Assembly (NCBI RefSeq): GCF_021018895.1
Contig: NC_079378.1
Coordinates: 11,467,501-11,531,500 of the forward strand
Direction: 5' to 3'
Source of the DNA: Seriola aureovittata
Lineage: Eukaryota > Chordata > Actinopteri > Carangiformes > Carangidae
DNA length: 64,000 nt
Below the pieces are notes generated by a model. It had not been told where the DNA came from, did no database searches, and saw nothing but the letters and a program-made list of their open reading frames with translations. Both the position numbers and the translations under genes were made by a program. Of the stretch, positions 36,401 to 49,024 are shown piece after piece; within the stretch, counting starts at the first letter, position 1; each line of letters opens with the position of its first letter.

Positions 36401-39400
36401 GTTTCATGGACTATGTTCATCATCCTCCTCTTCTTTAATGGTTTGGGGCAAATATCCAACTTTGTAGCTGCTTTGGTGCTAGGTAAATATGAACATCTCA
36501 TTCTATAGACACTGTTTTTTGAGGGTTTTGAATGAATCTAGATAATGCAAATAACCAAGTTTGTCAGAAATACTGTACTTCTTTGCATGCCCTCTTCCTT
36601 GTTCAGCACACATCCATCTCTTTGCTTTTCTTTCTCTCTCTGTGCAGGAGCTGAGATCTTTACTGGCAATGTGCGTGTCCTTTACTCATCTCTAGGCACA
36701 TGTTTAGGCTATGCTGCTGGCTACATGCTGCTGCCTCTTTGCGCTTACTATTTAAGGGACTGGAAATCTCTCCTGTTGGCTTCGTCTGCGCCTGGCCTGG
36801 CCTACCTCCCCCTCTGGTGGTAGGTTGCACTCACTACAAGAAAGCTTATATTTTGTTTGCCTTACCATGAATTATCATAAATCATAGACTTTATCTCTTA
36901 CCAAGGTATTTGTGTTTAAAAGTCAGTGTTATTGGAGTTACATTCCAATTGAAACCACAGCCTAAAAGAGCAGACAGTAATTTAAACCACTATTAAAGTT
37001 GCATTTGTTTTACATCTTTTTATCTCATAGTAAGAGTTTCCAAAAGAAACATACCCACTGAAACAAATGTCAAATTTAAGTCTTAATTGACTGCATGGCC
37101 CTTTAATCTGCATCCATATGATCTTAGATTGTCATTTTGAAAAAGCACCCATTGTCGTCATTATCATTATTATTCTCTCCCGAGAGAAGTATAATAACTT
37201 ATATCCACCATCCTTAATGGTTTGTCTTTTGATCCAGACTGAAACTCTATATGTGTCTGTGTTATATAATGAGGCAGGTTAATCCCAGAGTCCCCTCGGT
37301 GGCTGCTCTCTCAGGGAAGAGCGGAGGAGGCTGAAGCCATATTGAGAAAGGCTGCTAAGTGGAACAAAGTTCAGGCTCCTAGGGTCATCTTTGAAGATTA
37401 TAGTGTAAGTTGACAAGATGGTGACAAAAAATCTAAAAAAAAAATTAAAAAAAGAAGAGAGAAAAAACTCCTGTAATATTAGGCAACTTAGAAAATAGAG
37501 AAAACAGAGTGAGACTGAGGTTCTTGTATTTTGCAGATTAATAAGGCAAATACACACCTGAAGGTACACCACAACGTCTTCGATCTGCTGAGGAAGCGCG
37601 ACATCAGAACCACAACCCTCATTCTCTGTTTGGTGTCGTGAGTAAACAGTCTGAGCATTTCAATCACCATAAACTCACAATGAGATTTGCTGTACTGTAT
37701 TATTAACAGTTTTAACATTACTAAGTACAGTGGCAGTGAGAGCCCGTTGTACTACAACTTATGAAAACTTGCAAATGGGAAAAACACAATTAACTGAAGA
37801 GAATATCTTCACCACTTTGGTAACACGTATGTCCCATTTCAAAAGAGGTCATTAAAGATTAAAAAAAATATTAAAACACACACGAGTTAAATGTTTTAAT
37901 CACTTTGGCAACACATGCCTGGCACACAGAAAATACAGAAAACACAAGCAAATACAAAAAAGATGCTGCAAGTTATTTTTACTGTCTGAACTTTCCATCT
38001 CCAATGTCTCAAACTCCTGATTACCAGTAACATAAGTCACATGTGTTAGTAAATTGAGACATTTTTAATAAAAACAGAACTGTCACCATTATCATATTAG
38101 ATATTATTTAGATATTATTATTATTATTATTATTATTATTTTATTATTATTATTTTATTGTTATTAGAAATAGAAAACCTTCAGTTTTCATTATTATTAT
38201 AGATATTATTTTTTGCAGTATTGGGAGCTTGAAGCAGTATATGCACTTATGTGCTATATTGAACTGTGTAGGGCTGTCCTCTTGTTTTGAGCCAGTTTTA
38301 TTGATCACAGGGTCAGTTGCTAGAGGAGATTGAATTGTCACATTCAGAAACAGCAAAACAGGCTAATGAGCCATTTCTGTGAGAGCAACAAACCTCTGGA
38401 ATATTCTACCTGTATTGAAACACAGGCGATACTGAACTGCATAAAATCAAAGTGTGGTTAGAATTTACTCAAATATGTGTCATATTAAATTATCTTTGTA
38501 TTAAGGTTTCTATTCAATCTCTGCTGTATGTCTACATATCGTTGACTTGCCAAGGTTTACCACGACTATTGGGTACTATGGCCTGTCCTTCAGCACATCC
38601 CAACTCCATTCTGACCCCTACATCAGCTGTTTCATCTCAGCAGCTGTGGAGATCCCAGCATACATTTCCAGCTGGTTGGCCCTGCGATATTTTCCACGAC
38701 GGCTGTCTATCGCCAGCACCTTGCTCCTTGGAGCAGTGTCACTGTACCTCATTCAACTGTTGCCTCAAAGTAAGCAAAAAAGTACACCCAGAATGCCAAG
38801 AGACTTGAGTTTTCAGACACATGGAGTAAAGTAGAAATAATAAATAAACAGAAGAAATTGTTCAGACTTATTTTGTTTTCTAAGAACTAAAACAAGTAAT
38901 TGAGAATCACATAACTCTGAACTGATCATTTCTGAATGGAGAGCAACAGGAGCTCATGGTATATCCTGCATTAACTGATGCAATAAATCATCATCAGTCA
39001 TACATTAGTTATGTGTATTACCTTAGCTTGTGTTTTGCATCTTTATTATAAAGTGTGCCTGGTGGGTAAAGACAGGCAGATGATACGGAAACGCACTGTG
39101 CTAATATGTTGTATTGGAGCTTGGTGTCAAATGAAGAATTCCACGTGACTGATGATGTCTGATTTAAACAGCACTGCTCCTTCAGAAAAGGCTCCATCCA
39201 TCCAGTTTTTAAAGTTTTGCAGCTAAATGTGTGATAGGTGTATTTTTGGGATAAAAAGAAAGTAGAACAATTGAGAACTATGGCATAAAACAAATCATAA
39301 TTATGAAAAATCTAATGATGTAACATTCCATAGATATCAACCATGAAGACACATTTACCCACAGTGAATGTAAACATTAATAAGGTACATTAATATTTCA

Positions 39401-41725
39401 TGTCAGGCTTTTTGGATAATGCATTTGCTAATTATGTTACTGTAACCTATTGCACAATATCATCTACATTTAATGTAGCATCTCTACTCAAAAATATAGC
39501 TGCTTCGGCTCCAGACTTGAGAGGCTACTATAAGTGTGAGCCATCACATTTCACTGTGCTTGCTGTATTTTTATTTTCTAATTTTATTTTGGCTTTATTT
39601 TACCAGGTAAGATATTAAGAAAAATGTCTTATTCACAATGACTGCCTGTCAAGTGCCAAAAGGGGAAAAGAAGAGGAAGGGACAAAATAAAAAAAAAAAG
39701 ACAATTAAGCAAACAGAAGTAAAACATTTACAAGTATCATTAAATAACCATAAGCAGGCCCTTAAAAGCAGTGACCGAGATAGATTTATCTCAATCACTG
39801 CTTTTAAGGGCTTACAAAGTTTCATAAGGCTTCGTCTGCCCATCAGATCACTAAACACTCAATTAAATGTAGCAAATGAAGAGTTACAGACTGGTTAAGA
39901 CTGTCTATGTGTTTCTTTTTTTTTGTGTGTTCAGTTAAAAACAAAGTATTTATTCATCCTTTAGATCTACCATACCTGCCTCTTACACTGAAGATGTTGG
40001 GTAAATACGCTATTACCACGTGTTGCTCCATGATGTTCGCCTTCACAGCGGAGCTGTACCCAACAGTGCTCAGGAACACAGCAACAGGGACATGCACTAC
40101 TGTTTCAAGATTGGGGTGCTGCCTTACACCATTGTTGTTAAAGATGAGTGAGTACACTGGGTTTAGATAAAAGAGATTAAATGCACACATAGAAGACCAA
40201 GCCTTTTCTCCCATCTAAACATCCCTTTCTCCTTTTTTAGGTCTATACTCTAAATACCTTCCTTATATAATTCTGGGGACTCTGGCTGTTGTTTCTTCTT
40301 TTGCTGCTCTATTCCTTCCAGAGAGTTTTGGCCGCCCTCTACCGGAAACTATTCAACAGATGCACAAAAGAGAAAGGTATTCTTGTCCTATATAAAATAA
40401 ACCCGAAGCTACTGCTGTGCCAAACTCATTTCTATATACTAAATTATAATACATGGTTTATATATTTAATAACTCTGACATTATTAACTGAATTGACATT
40501 TTAAATCAATCTTAATTTCACTTTCTGTTGCACTGCTAAATTTGTTCCTATTCATTTAGCTTCTCAAATAGACTGTGTACTGATTTACTATTTAAAACCA
40601 CAATGTTATTATCTTATTAGTGCAACTCCTTATACACAGTGCACCATTATACGTACACAGTATAAGTCCAATATTCACAGTAAAAAAACACAACTGCACA
40701 GTAGACAAAAATCAACTTCATCATCATCAATTTAATGTAATATTTAGTGTGTCCCAGTAGTTACACATCTTGAAATTAAAGAGTGAGGCTTACAAAATAA
40801 TTTTGATATGGAACGGGATAAGAAAACATATTGGTAAATGCAAAATGAGGAAACTGAATTTAAAACCCTGTAAATAGATTTTACAATTTCTTTTAAAAAT
40901 AGAATAATAACCTGGAATCTGGCACATGTATCGACCAGCATAAAAAATGTTAAATTCAATTTTAAATCATTATGATTAACCACTGAAAGATTTAGTATTT
41001 ATTTTCAGTGGTACATTCCAGACTCCTTATGTTAAAGGTTTAATCATTAATTTATCAATAACAATGTGTCAAATTAAATTTTGAAAACCAAATCCGCTGC
41101 TTCCCTTGGATTAATGGAGCTTTATAGTGAGTTTCAGCTCATTGTTTGACTGTCCAGTTTTGATTCACTCTCCCCACTCACACAGTACTATTATTGGTCA
41201 CTGCAGGCAGCAGGTTTCAGAGAAAAGCTCTGATAAATCAACTATACACTACACCCCACCCCAAAAAAACAAAAAAAACAAACAGAAGACAAACAAAGTC
41301 TGCCTGGTGAACATAGTGAACCATTTAGCAGCTGAGGGATGTATCCCACAGGAGCTGGTAACGACCAAAAAGAGAGCTAACAGACAGCTATTATTATCTT
41401 AAAACCTTTATTATATTTAAGTGGTTAAGAGATCTGGTTTTCTTTCTTCGTGTAATAGTTGTAGTGTTAAAATGTGTACAAAACATTTTCTAAGTGGACG
41501 TGATAATATGACATGAGTCACTTGATGAACACACCTGCTTGTGATGATAGTGATGAAATTGAAGGCATCAAAAAAAAATTTTTTTTTTTTTAATTTTTCT
41601 CATTTTAATTGCAAAACAGTATAACAATATTGTTTGTCTTTTCTCCTTATAACAGGATAACCTTTCCATGCATCAGTAGAAAAGAAACCTCTGTACCCAC
41701 AGAACACCTGGACAGTCCACTATGA
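33487..41725 (+). CDS. OCTN-type organic cation/carnitine transporter A (SLC22A4/A5-like)
   Basis: Eleven exons: 33487-33693, 34080-34262, 35504-35607, 36328-36482, 36648-36819, 37278-37404, 37537-37637, 38555-38769, 39965-40147, 40241-40376, 41656-41725; 550 aa. It starts M-R-D-Y-D-E like OCTN2 and has the large extracellular loop with N-L-T, N-L-S and N-L-T sites. The family signature S-D-R-F-G-R-K sits at about 163-169, with P-E-S-P-R-W-L-L-S near 277-285, E-L-Y-P-T-V-L-R-N near 451-459 and P-E-S-F-G-R-P-L-P near the end. Twelve membrane spans are expected. Family members move carnitine (with sodium), ergothioneine or other organic cations; the substrate is not inferable here. The usual exon 1 is split by an intron after codon 69. 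At the exon 7/8 junction the codon is TCG (Ser), where the other two copies have Trp. The C-terminus D-S-P-L could still serve as a PDZ ligand. The polyA signal is at 41992-41997. Confidence 0.88.
35860..36130. repeat. Dispersed fish repeat
   Basis: Contains 'actccactgcatttcagagg' and 'tttttactccactacattt', the usual wording of an abundant fish interspersed repeat. It lies in intron 3 of transporter A. No coding or terminal repeats are seen. Confidence 0.55.
37735..37970. repeat. Decayed foldback MITE
   Basis: The left part has 'acaacttatgaaaacttgca' and the right part 'aacacaagcaaat...gctgcaagtt' in inverted order. This is the same word set as in the foldback element at 4066-4283. The arms are eroded. 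It lies in intron 7 of transporter A. Confidence 0.5.
38107..38166. repeat. (ATT)n microsatellite
   Basis: ATT units with two TTTT interruptions, in intron 7 of transporter A. Confidence 0.9.
39585..39660. repeat. Dispersed repeat fragment
   Basis: The wording 'ttattttaccaggtaagat' followed by 'cttattcacaatgactgcct' matches a common fish repeat motif. It sits next to the perfect hairpin at 39758-39811 in intron 8 of transporter A, and both may belong to one element. Confidence 0.45.
39758..39811. repeat. Perfect 17-bp hairpin
   Basis: Arms 39758-39774 ('gcccttaaaagcagtga') and 39795-39811 (its exact complement) enclose a 20-base loop that itself contains 'gaga...tctc'. It is in intron 8 of transporter A. 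Confidence 0.85.
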
Positions 41726-42439
41726 TTATTTGTTTACAGTTCTTAAGATTTAAACATTTGTCCTTTTTTTTGTTTTGTTTTGTTTGTTTGTTTGTTTGTT
41801 TTTTCTTAAGACAGACAAAAAGCTGTTTATCAGGCAGGCAAATCTCTTAAATAAACAAGTTACAGAATGTATTTTGGTTACATAATGAATATAAATACTG
41901 ATTTTTTTTTTCTGTTTTTTATCTTATTTATGTTTTCATATACAAGCTATGAAGCTTTTTAAAAAGCTGGTAATACATTTTTCAGTTGTCAAATAAAAGT
42001 TCCAAAGTTCATGTCTGTTGAGGACACCTGACAAGTGCCCAGTCATACTGTAACTTTTTACTACCTTTGTAATCTATAACCTGGCAGTGACAAAAAAAAA
42101 GAACTTGAGAAGATATTTTATGGCATTTACCTGAACAGAAACACGTTTTTGTTACAGTTTGAATAAGGATCAGTTTGGGTCAAATATTAATTGAAATATT
42201 GCAGTTATTTGTTATTGCAAATAAAATCAATAAAATGTTTGCATATCTAGCAGCTTTGGCTATATTATTTACTGCCCAGGTCACAGTAGTAAACAGCAGT
42301 CATAAGTAGGTGAGGAATATTATCTCAGGAATAGTTTTATGTAGTACAGGGAGTGGCTACCTGGCAGGTGGGTGGTGGCAAGTAAAAAGTGGTCTACAAG
42401 AATAAAGATTGTGGAGGGCACAGCTAGGATTTTGGGATT

Positions 42440-45400
42440 ATGAAGGATTATGATGACACCACGGCATTCCTGGGTCAGTGGGGACCTTTCCAGCAGATTG
42501 TTTTCTTCTTGCTTTGTGCCAGCATCTTTCCCAATGGTTTTGGTGCTTTCTCTCTTGTCTACCTGACTGACATTCCCAGTCACCACTGCCTGGTTCCAGA
42601 GGTTAACTTAACCCAAGATTGGCAGGAAGGTATCATCCCAGTAAAGGTATGTAAGATTGAGGAAGATAGAGTTGTGGCTTTGCCACCTCGTTTTCTAAAT
42701 ATGAAATTCTCAACTGTGACATATTACAGCCTGGCCAGTCAGAATTTAGATCATGTCATAGTACATGAAAACTGAATTATGTGTACTGAACTATATCATT
42801 GAAGCCCTGGACAATCATCAACAATATTGTTTTGTCTTTATTGGTGATATTGTTTCACGCCCTTCCCTGAAGCACTTTTAGGTGCCCCTGGGTCCCATTC
42901 TTGGAACAGTCCTTTTTTTTCATATATGCTCCCTCTAGGTGAAATAATTCATAGGCATGGTCTTTACTATCATTTATATACTGATGATACACAGATATAC
43001 AGTATGTCGCACTTAAGCCTGAAAAGCCCACTACGTTGTCCACCTTAAGAGTGTCTAGCTGACATAAAAAACTGGATGTCTCTGAACTTCCTTCCGGTAA
43101 ATCCAGAAAAAAGTAAGATTCTTGTCATTGGCCCTGACGATGTGCAAATAGATTTAAAATCCTCACTTGGCCAATCATTCATCTGTCAGAAACCAAGGTG
43201 TCTTATTTGATTCCAACTTTTGAGACTCATGTCTGTAAGATAGTACAATCTTGCTTCTATCACTTAAGGAACATTGCCAAAATTCTGTTCATGTCTGACC
43301 TTCACAATACAGAAACCATCATACATGTTTTCATTTCTTCAAGATTTGATTACTGTAATGGTCTCTAAGTGGCATATATCAGAAAACAATTCATAGACTT
43401 CAAATAGTACAAAATGCAGCTGCCAGACTGCTCACAAAAACTAAGAGAAGAGATTATATTACCCCCCTCTTAAGGTTTCTACATTGGCTGCCAGTCCTTT
43501 TAAAGAATCAATTTGAAAATTCTACTTTTGACTTTTTAAGAACTTCACAGCCTAGCACCAGATTTTATCTCTGAATTAATTGCCCCTTATTAAGCTGCTC
43601 GTAGTCTATGGTCCTCAGTCAGGAACTTGTTGATAGTGCCTATAACAATACATAAGACTGAAGGGGACAGAGCTTTTGCTGTCAAGGCCACACAACTCAG
43701 GAACAACGTGCCCGATTAACTTAGACTAGCAAAATCAATAGCTTTCATTCACATTTCTTTCACAAAGCTTTTGAATAATCTTTTGAATATTTCACTTGTT
43801 TTAACATTGCTTACTTGTGTTTCTATTTTTATTGTTTTTGTTTTTTTATCTTGAGTGATTTGTTTGCATTTGTCTTTTCTTTGTTATTTTGTCATTGTGA
43901 AGCAATTTTTAATCTCTGATTTTGATTAGTGCTATATAAACTAATTATATAAATATATTATAAACATTGTGCTGCACTTCTCAAAGACCTATCAAAGCAT
44001 TTGATTCAGTCGATCATGGTGGTATTCTGGAAAAGTGTGCTTAATTGGTGAAGACGGAGGATGGAGGGTGCTCCATTAAATGGTTTAATGATCATCGCTC
44101 AGGTAGAAGTCACACAGAAGTTTGTAACGGTTCCAAGTCACATCCCCTCAGCCTTATTAATGTATTCTACATTTCTATGTGGTTGACACGTCTGCCACTA
44201 GCTCTTCTCTTAATCTCACCATCGCGAATCTTCAATGACCATCAAGTATACTGAAAAAGAAATGTTATTAATAATATTAATAATGTTTGTGTCACTATGA
44301 GGTGGTGAATGGGAAAGAGGAGCTGAGCAGATGCAGCAGATACAGGCTGGATGTGGTCAGAAATCTCTCTGCTCAGGGATACATTCCTGGCAGGGACAAC
44401 CTCACAGACCTGGAGCAGGAGGACTGTGTGGACGGGTGGAGCTACAGCACAGACATCTACCAATCCACCATAGTTTCTGAAGTGAGTGAGCGCATGTACC
44501 TGAGTGCTTGTTGGTCTAGTTCAAGTTTTAGAATTGAGGTAGAGTCAGTAATACTGACCAAGAAGTGAATGCTGCTGCTTTAAATCAATAACTGATCATC
44601 ACATTGACATGTATTCCTTGTGCTCTTAATGTTTTTATTGTTTAATCATTCTTACATGAATGTTCAGTTTGACCTGGTGTGCAGTGAGCAGTGGAAGCAG
44701 CCGTTCACCTCCACGGTTTACTTCCTAGGAGTTCTTGTTGGATCCTTCTTGTCAGGACAGCTCTCAGACAGGTACGAAAACACCATCTCATCTTTTTCAT
44801 TTACCTTAATGTACTTGTAAGTCTTGATAATTCTTTATTTGAACAATGTAGATAATTATAATATTTTTTATAATCTTATAAAAAAATTCCTTAAGATGTG
44901 CTTGTTTTACTTTTTTGCTAAAGAAAACATTGCAGATTTTAGTAAAGGAAATTTTTAGTTTTTCATTTCTAATTTCTGTACTGTAAACTTTCATGTAACA
45001 GTCCTTTTTTCAGTGTCAGGTTCATTTTTGTGATACAGCATGTTTTGTTAGGTAAAGCTACATTACATATTGTTATGACCTCTGAGCTTAAGAAGACAAA
45101 AAACTGTATTTTATGATCAGTGTTTTTGTTGTGTGTTTTTGCCCATTTTGTCCTCTCATTTCATTGTTTCACTTTTCACTAGATTTGGAAGAAAGCCTGT
45201 TCTGTTTGCAACCATGGCAGTTCAGACATTTTTTACGTTTGTTGAAATCTTCTCAACTTCTTGGACAGTGTTCTCCATCCTCCTCTTCATCAGTGGTTTG
45301 GGACAGATCTCCAACTATGTGTCCGCTTTTGTACTGGGTAAATGCCGCAACAATATTTTTATACATTAGTGATTTTGAATAATGAGGGATATAGAAAGAT

Positions 45401-48400
45401 AATTATGATTTAATTTTTTATAATTAATTTAATTAAATATAATTGCATTTGTATTTTTTACCTTTGCACTTTCTTATTCGTATTTCTTCCTCTCTCTTTT
45501 TCTGCAGGTACTGAAATCTTGACTGGCAATGTGCGGGTCCTGTTTTCATCTATGGGTGTATGTCTGGCCTTTGCCTTTGGTTACATGATGCTGCCTCTCT
45601 TCGCTTACTTTTTAAGGGACTGGCGCTCTCTCCTGTTGGCTTTGTCTGTGCCTGGCCTGCTCTACCTGCCGCTCTGGTGGTAGGTTGAACTCTTTACAAG
45701 AAAATGTATTTGCGGTAAGTTTTCCTTACCATGCACCATAAACATGGCAACCTATGGCTCTTATTTGGTCCTTTCTCTACAGGATTATTATAACTTGTAT
45801 GCACCCACTTTGCAGTATTTTAAATCCCTCGGATCCAGCCTAAACATCTGTCTCTGTGTTGAATGACGAGGCAGGTTTGTCCCAGAGTCTCCTCGATGGC
45901 TGCTCTCTCAGGGACGAGTGGAGGAGGCTGAGACCATAGTGAGAGATGCTGCTAAGAGGAACCAAGTTCAGGCACCAGAGGTCATCTTTGATAATTACAA
46001 TGTACAAGTAAGTTGGCTTTGATTTAAATCATACAGGTGTATGAGGAACATAAATGTCTATACCAAATTGCCTTGCACTACATCCTGATATTTGTCAAAA
46101 CATTTCACTATCGCTAAAATCACCAAAGTCAGTAGGATTCATCATCTGTGGAGCATTTATATCTGTACAAAATTTCATGGAAGTCCATCCAGTAACTGTT
46201 AGCATAGCATGGCTAAACACAACAAACTGCTGGTGAGACTGAGGTTTTGTATTTTGCAGGCTGATGAGACAGAGACGCACCCTAAGGAGCATTACAACAT
46301 CTTCAGCCTGATATGGACCAGAAACATCAGAAACACAACTGTCATTCTTTGCATGGTGTGGTCAGTATTCTGTCTGAGCATCAATCACCATACACAAACA
46401 ATTAGATTCAAGCAATACTAATAGTTACTCATTTACATTTACATAGATCTTAACTCTGCATAGCTGCACACATATTGAAGGTGGCTTTTTGGACCTCATC
46501 CAGCGCTTTTTTTGGTTGATATCCTAAAAAAGCTAATTCTTAGAATATAATGTCCACTGGTGCTCACTGGTTAATCACATTAATATGTATGTATTCACCT
46601 TAACTACTCTCAACATTTTTAACATTCCTTGTTTTCATGGTTTTGTCTTATAGTCTGTGCTATTAAATTCTGTTTCTATGTAGGTTTCCATTAAAACATC
46701 TCTGATATCTTTATCTCTGTCTCCCTAGGTTCAGTCTGAGTGCTGGCTACTTTGGCCTGTCCCTGAACACATCCCGACTCAATGCAAACCCCTATATAAG
46801 CTGCTTCATCTCAGCAGCTGTAGAGGTGCCTGCATACATTTCCAGCTGGCTGGCTCTGCGATACCTTCCTCGACGACTGTCTGTCATCTGTATCTTGCTC
46901 CTTGGAGGAGTGTCACTGTACTTGATTCAACTGGTGCCTCAAAGTAAACACTTTAAATTACAAGAGCTAAAGGTTTCTCAGATGTGAAGATCCCTGCTGC
47001 CAGAAAATTCCTCTTGTCTCAAGACGAGAAAGAACAATAGAGATGTGTTGCATAAGATGCTGATGTAGTGGCACCATGTATTTCAGATGGAAAATTATAC
47101 TTCTAGGCTAGTGATAAATAACATGCTACACTGATTCTTTGTAAGACTACATCCCAGTTAGTAGTGGTACTCTCACTCAAAACTGGCAGAACACGTTTTT
47201 TACAAAAACTTAGATAACAGGGCAAAACAGAAACTGGCGAAAACTGAATTCTGCCGGTTCAAACAGCCTCATCTCTGCCCTGATTTCTCTGTTGAATACC
47301 TAGGACTGTGCTTGTTTTCCATCTAAGCCCGCACAGCAGAAGAAATCATGACATGGTGCATCACAATACTGCCTTTTTCCAAAAAAATATATTTAGGCTT
47401 TTAGACCCAGGGGAAAAAGGTTTTAAAAAAAAAAAAAAAAAAAATCTACAAACACTTAGTTACCATGCATTTAATCAAGTGCTACAGAGTGAATCATACA
47501 GAGAGTTTGTGTTTCTGTTCAATTTCTTATCCGTCAGGTTTATCAGACCTGTCTGTTGCACTGGAGATGCTGGGTAAATTTGCTGTTACCACTGGTACCG
47601 CCCTGCTGTTCGCCTACACCGCAGAGCTTTACCCAACGGTGCTCAGGAACACAGCGACAGGCACATGTACAACTGTTTCCAGAATTGGCAGCTGCATTTC
47701 ACCTTTTTTGCTCCAGCTGAGTGAGTAAACTGGTCTTTAGTAGTTATTATTACCATTTGTTTAATGTGGATCTATCTCAGCACATAGACAAATTTTTGGA
47801 GAGAAACATCTGATTTCACCTATATACAGTATGGATGCTCTATAGACACACTCTTCCATCATAATTTCATCTTGTCCTTGTACAGGTGAATACTCTGAGT
47901 ACCTGCCTTATATTATACTGGGGACTCTGGCTGTTGTGTCTTCCTTTGCCTCCTTCTTCCTTCCAGAGAGTTTTGGACGACCTCTGCCTCAAACTATTCA
48001 GCAGATGCATCAGAGAGGAAGGTGAGAAAGGAATACATACATTTTTTTATGCTTCTACCATGTCAATCTTCTTATAATATACAAATTATTCAAGATTATT
48101 CATTGATTTATTTAAAGCCCTCATGTGTGGACTTTAAACTTTGTGACTCTGGCAACTCTCACTGGTAATCACAAAATAGACGGTGATGATTTAAACTTTT
48201 TTACACTTAAATGAAATCATAATTGTTTTATAGCCTGTTTTAGAATATCAATCACCAAAACGTCTCAGTTGTTACTGCCCAGACTCAGTAAGTTTAGGTT
48301 TATCTCAAGAGCTTTACTTTACACAGCATGTGTTTAGCACTGTAACTGCAATTGAGGTCCTTTCAAGTTTCTATCCTGGTCCTTTCTCTCAGGAGGTTCC

Positions 48401-49024
48401 AGGTTCTCCCAAGTTAATAGAGTTTTGCTTTGGCTCACCTTGAAACGTGAATGTCGCTGACTGTCGTACATGACATGGCTGACCAGTGGTCACTTTATCA
48501 CTCAGAGTATTGGTTTCTCTGCTGAAAAAGAAAAGAAAATATTATTTAAAAGTATTTTTAGTCCTTGGGAGAAGTCATAACATGTATTTTCAAGAAAAGG
48601 GTAATTTTATGAGACTTCAAATCAAATCAAAACCTTTCAAGAAAAATGTTGTTTTAAGAGTGCAACAACCAAAATACTGCAAGACAGTCATGACACTGGC
48701 ATCCTTTCCTGAATATTTCTGTCAATTTATGCTTTTTTTTCATGTTTTTGTACCTAAACAACCTGCTACGAAAAAATGTGTAAAATAAATTTATTCTAGA
48801 CGGACCAACTGATACTATGTGTCCAGACATGAAAATGGCAACAGAAACAGAAAATGTTAGACTAATCTTTTAGTATAATATCAAAACCATGTATGCCTTC
48901 ATTATTTTCATCATCATGACATCATGACGTGTTTGTCTTTTGTTCCAACAGCATAAAATGCCCAGTCATCACTAGAAAAGAGCACTCAAAATCTGCTTTT
49001 CGACAGCCAATTGTGATTTTCTAA
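42440..49024 (+). CDS. OCTN-type organic cation/carnitine transporter B (SLC22A4/A5-like)
   Basis: Eleven exons: 42440-42646, 44302-44481, 44668-44771, 45183-45337, 45508-45679, 45875-46007, 46260-46360, 46729-46943, 47538-47720, 47886-48021, 48952-49024; 552 aa. It starts M-K-D-Y-D-D. Hallmarks are S-D-R-F-G-R-K near 162-168, [24 protein letters not shown] and P-E-S-F-G-R-P-L-P. The gene is a tandem paralogue of transporter A, starting 715 bases after its stop, with the same extra intron in ancestral exon 1 and equal lengths for most exons. I end exon 6 at the strong CAA-GTAAGT donor, two codons longer than in A; the weaker AAT-GTACAA site would give the A length. Exon 7 uses a modest donor (GTCAGT). 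The last residues are I-V-I-F, hydrophobic and unlike OCTN2. PolyA signals are at 49051-49056 and 49060-49065. Its substrate is not predictable. Confidence 0.88.
42870..43960 (+). mobile_element. Decayed L2-type LINE, 3' part
   Basis: Translation in shifting frames gives a G-P-I-L-G-like turn, then Y-T-D-D-T-Q-I-Y, a variant of the reverse transcriptase Y-A-D-D-T-Q box, then [14 protein letters not shown]. Further on it reads L-H-W-L-P-V, the usual end of fish L2/Maui-type reverse transcriptases. It finishes in a 'tagtgctatataaa' tail. Many stops and frameshifts are present. It lies in intron 1 of transporter B. Confidence 0.75.
43975..44200 (+). mobile_element. Second, shorter LINE reverse-transcriptase fragment
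   Basis: The frame gives [10 protein letters not shown], then [12 protein letters not shown], matching the palm region that normally precedes the Y-A-D-D box in non-LTR reverse transcriptases. Because it lies downstream of the other fragment's C-terminal part, it is a separate insertion or a rearrangement. Confidence 0.55.

Noticed and set aside
47547..47720. Later acceptor for exon 9 of transporter B
   Set aside because: The acceptor before 47538 gives the same 183-nt exon as in A and C, with a better pyrimidine tract.
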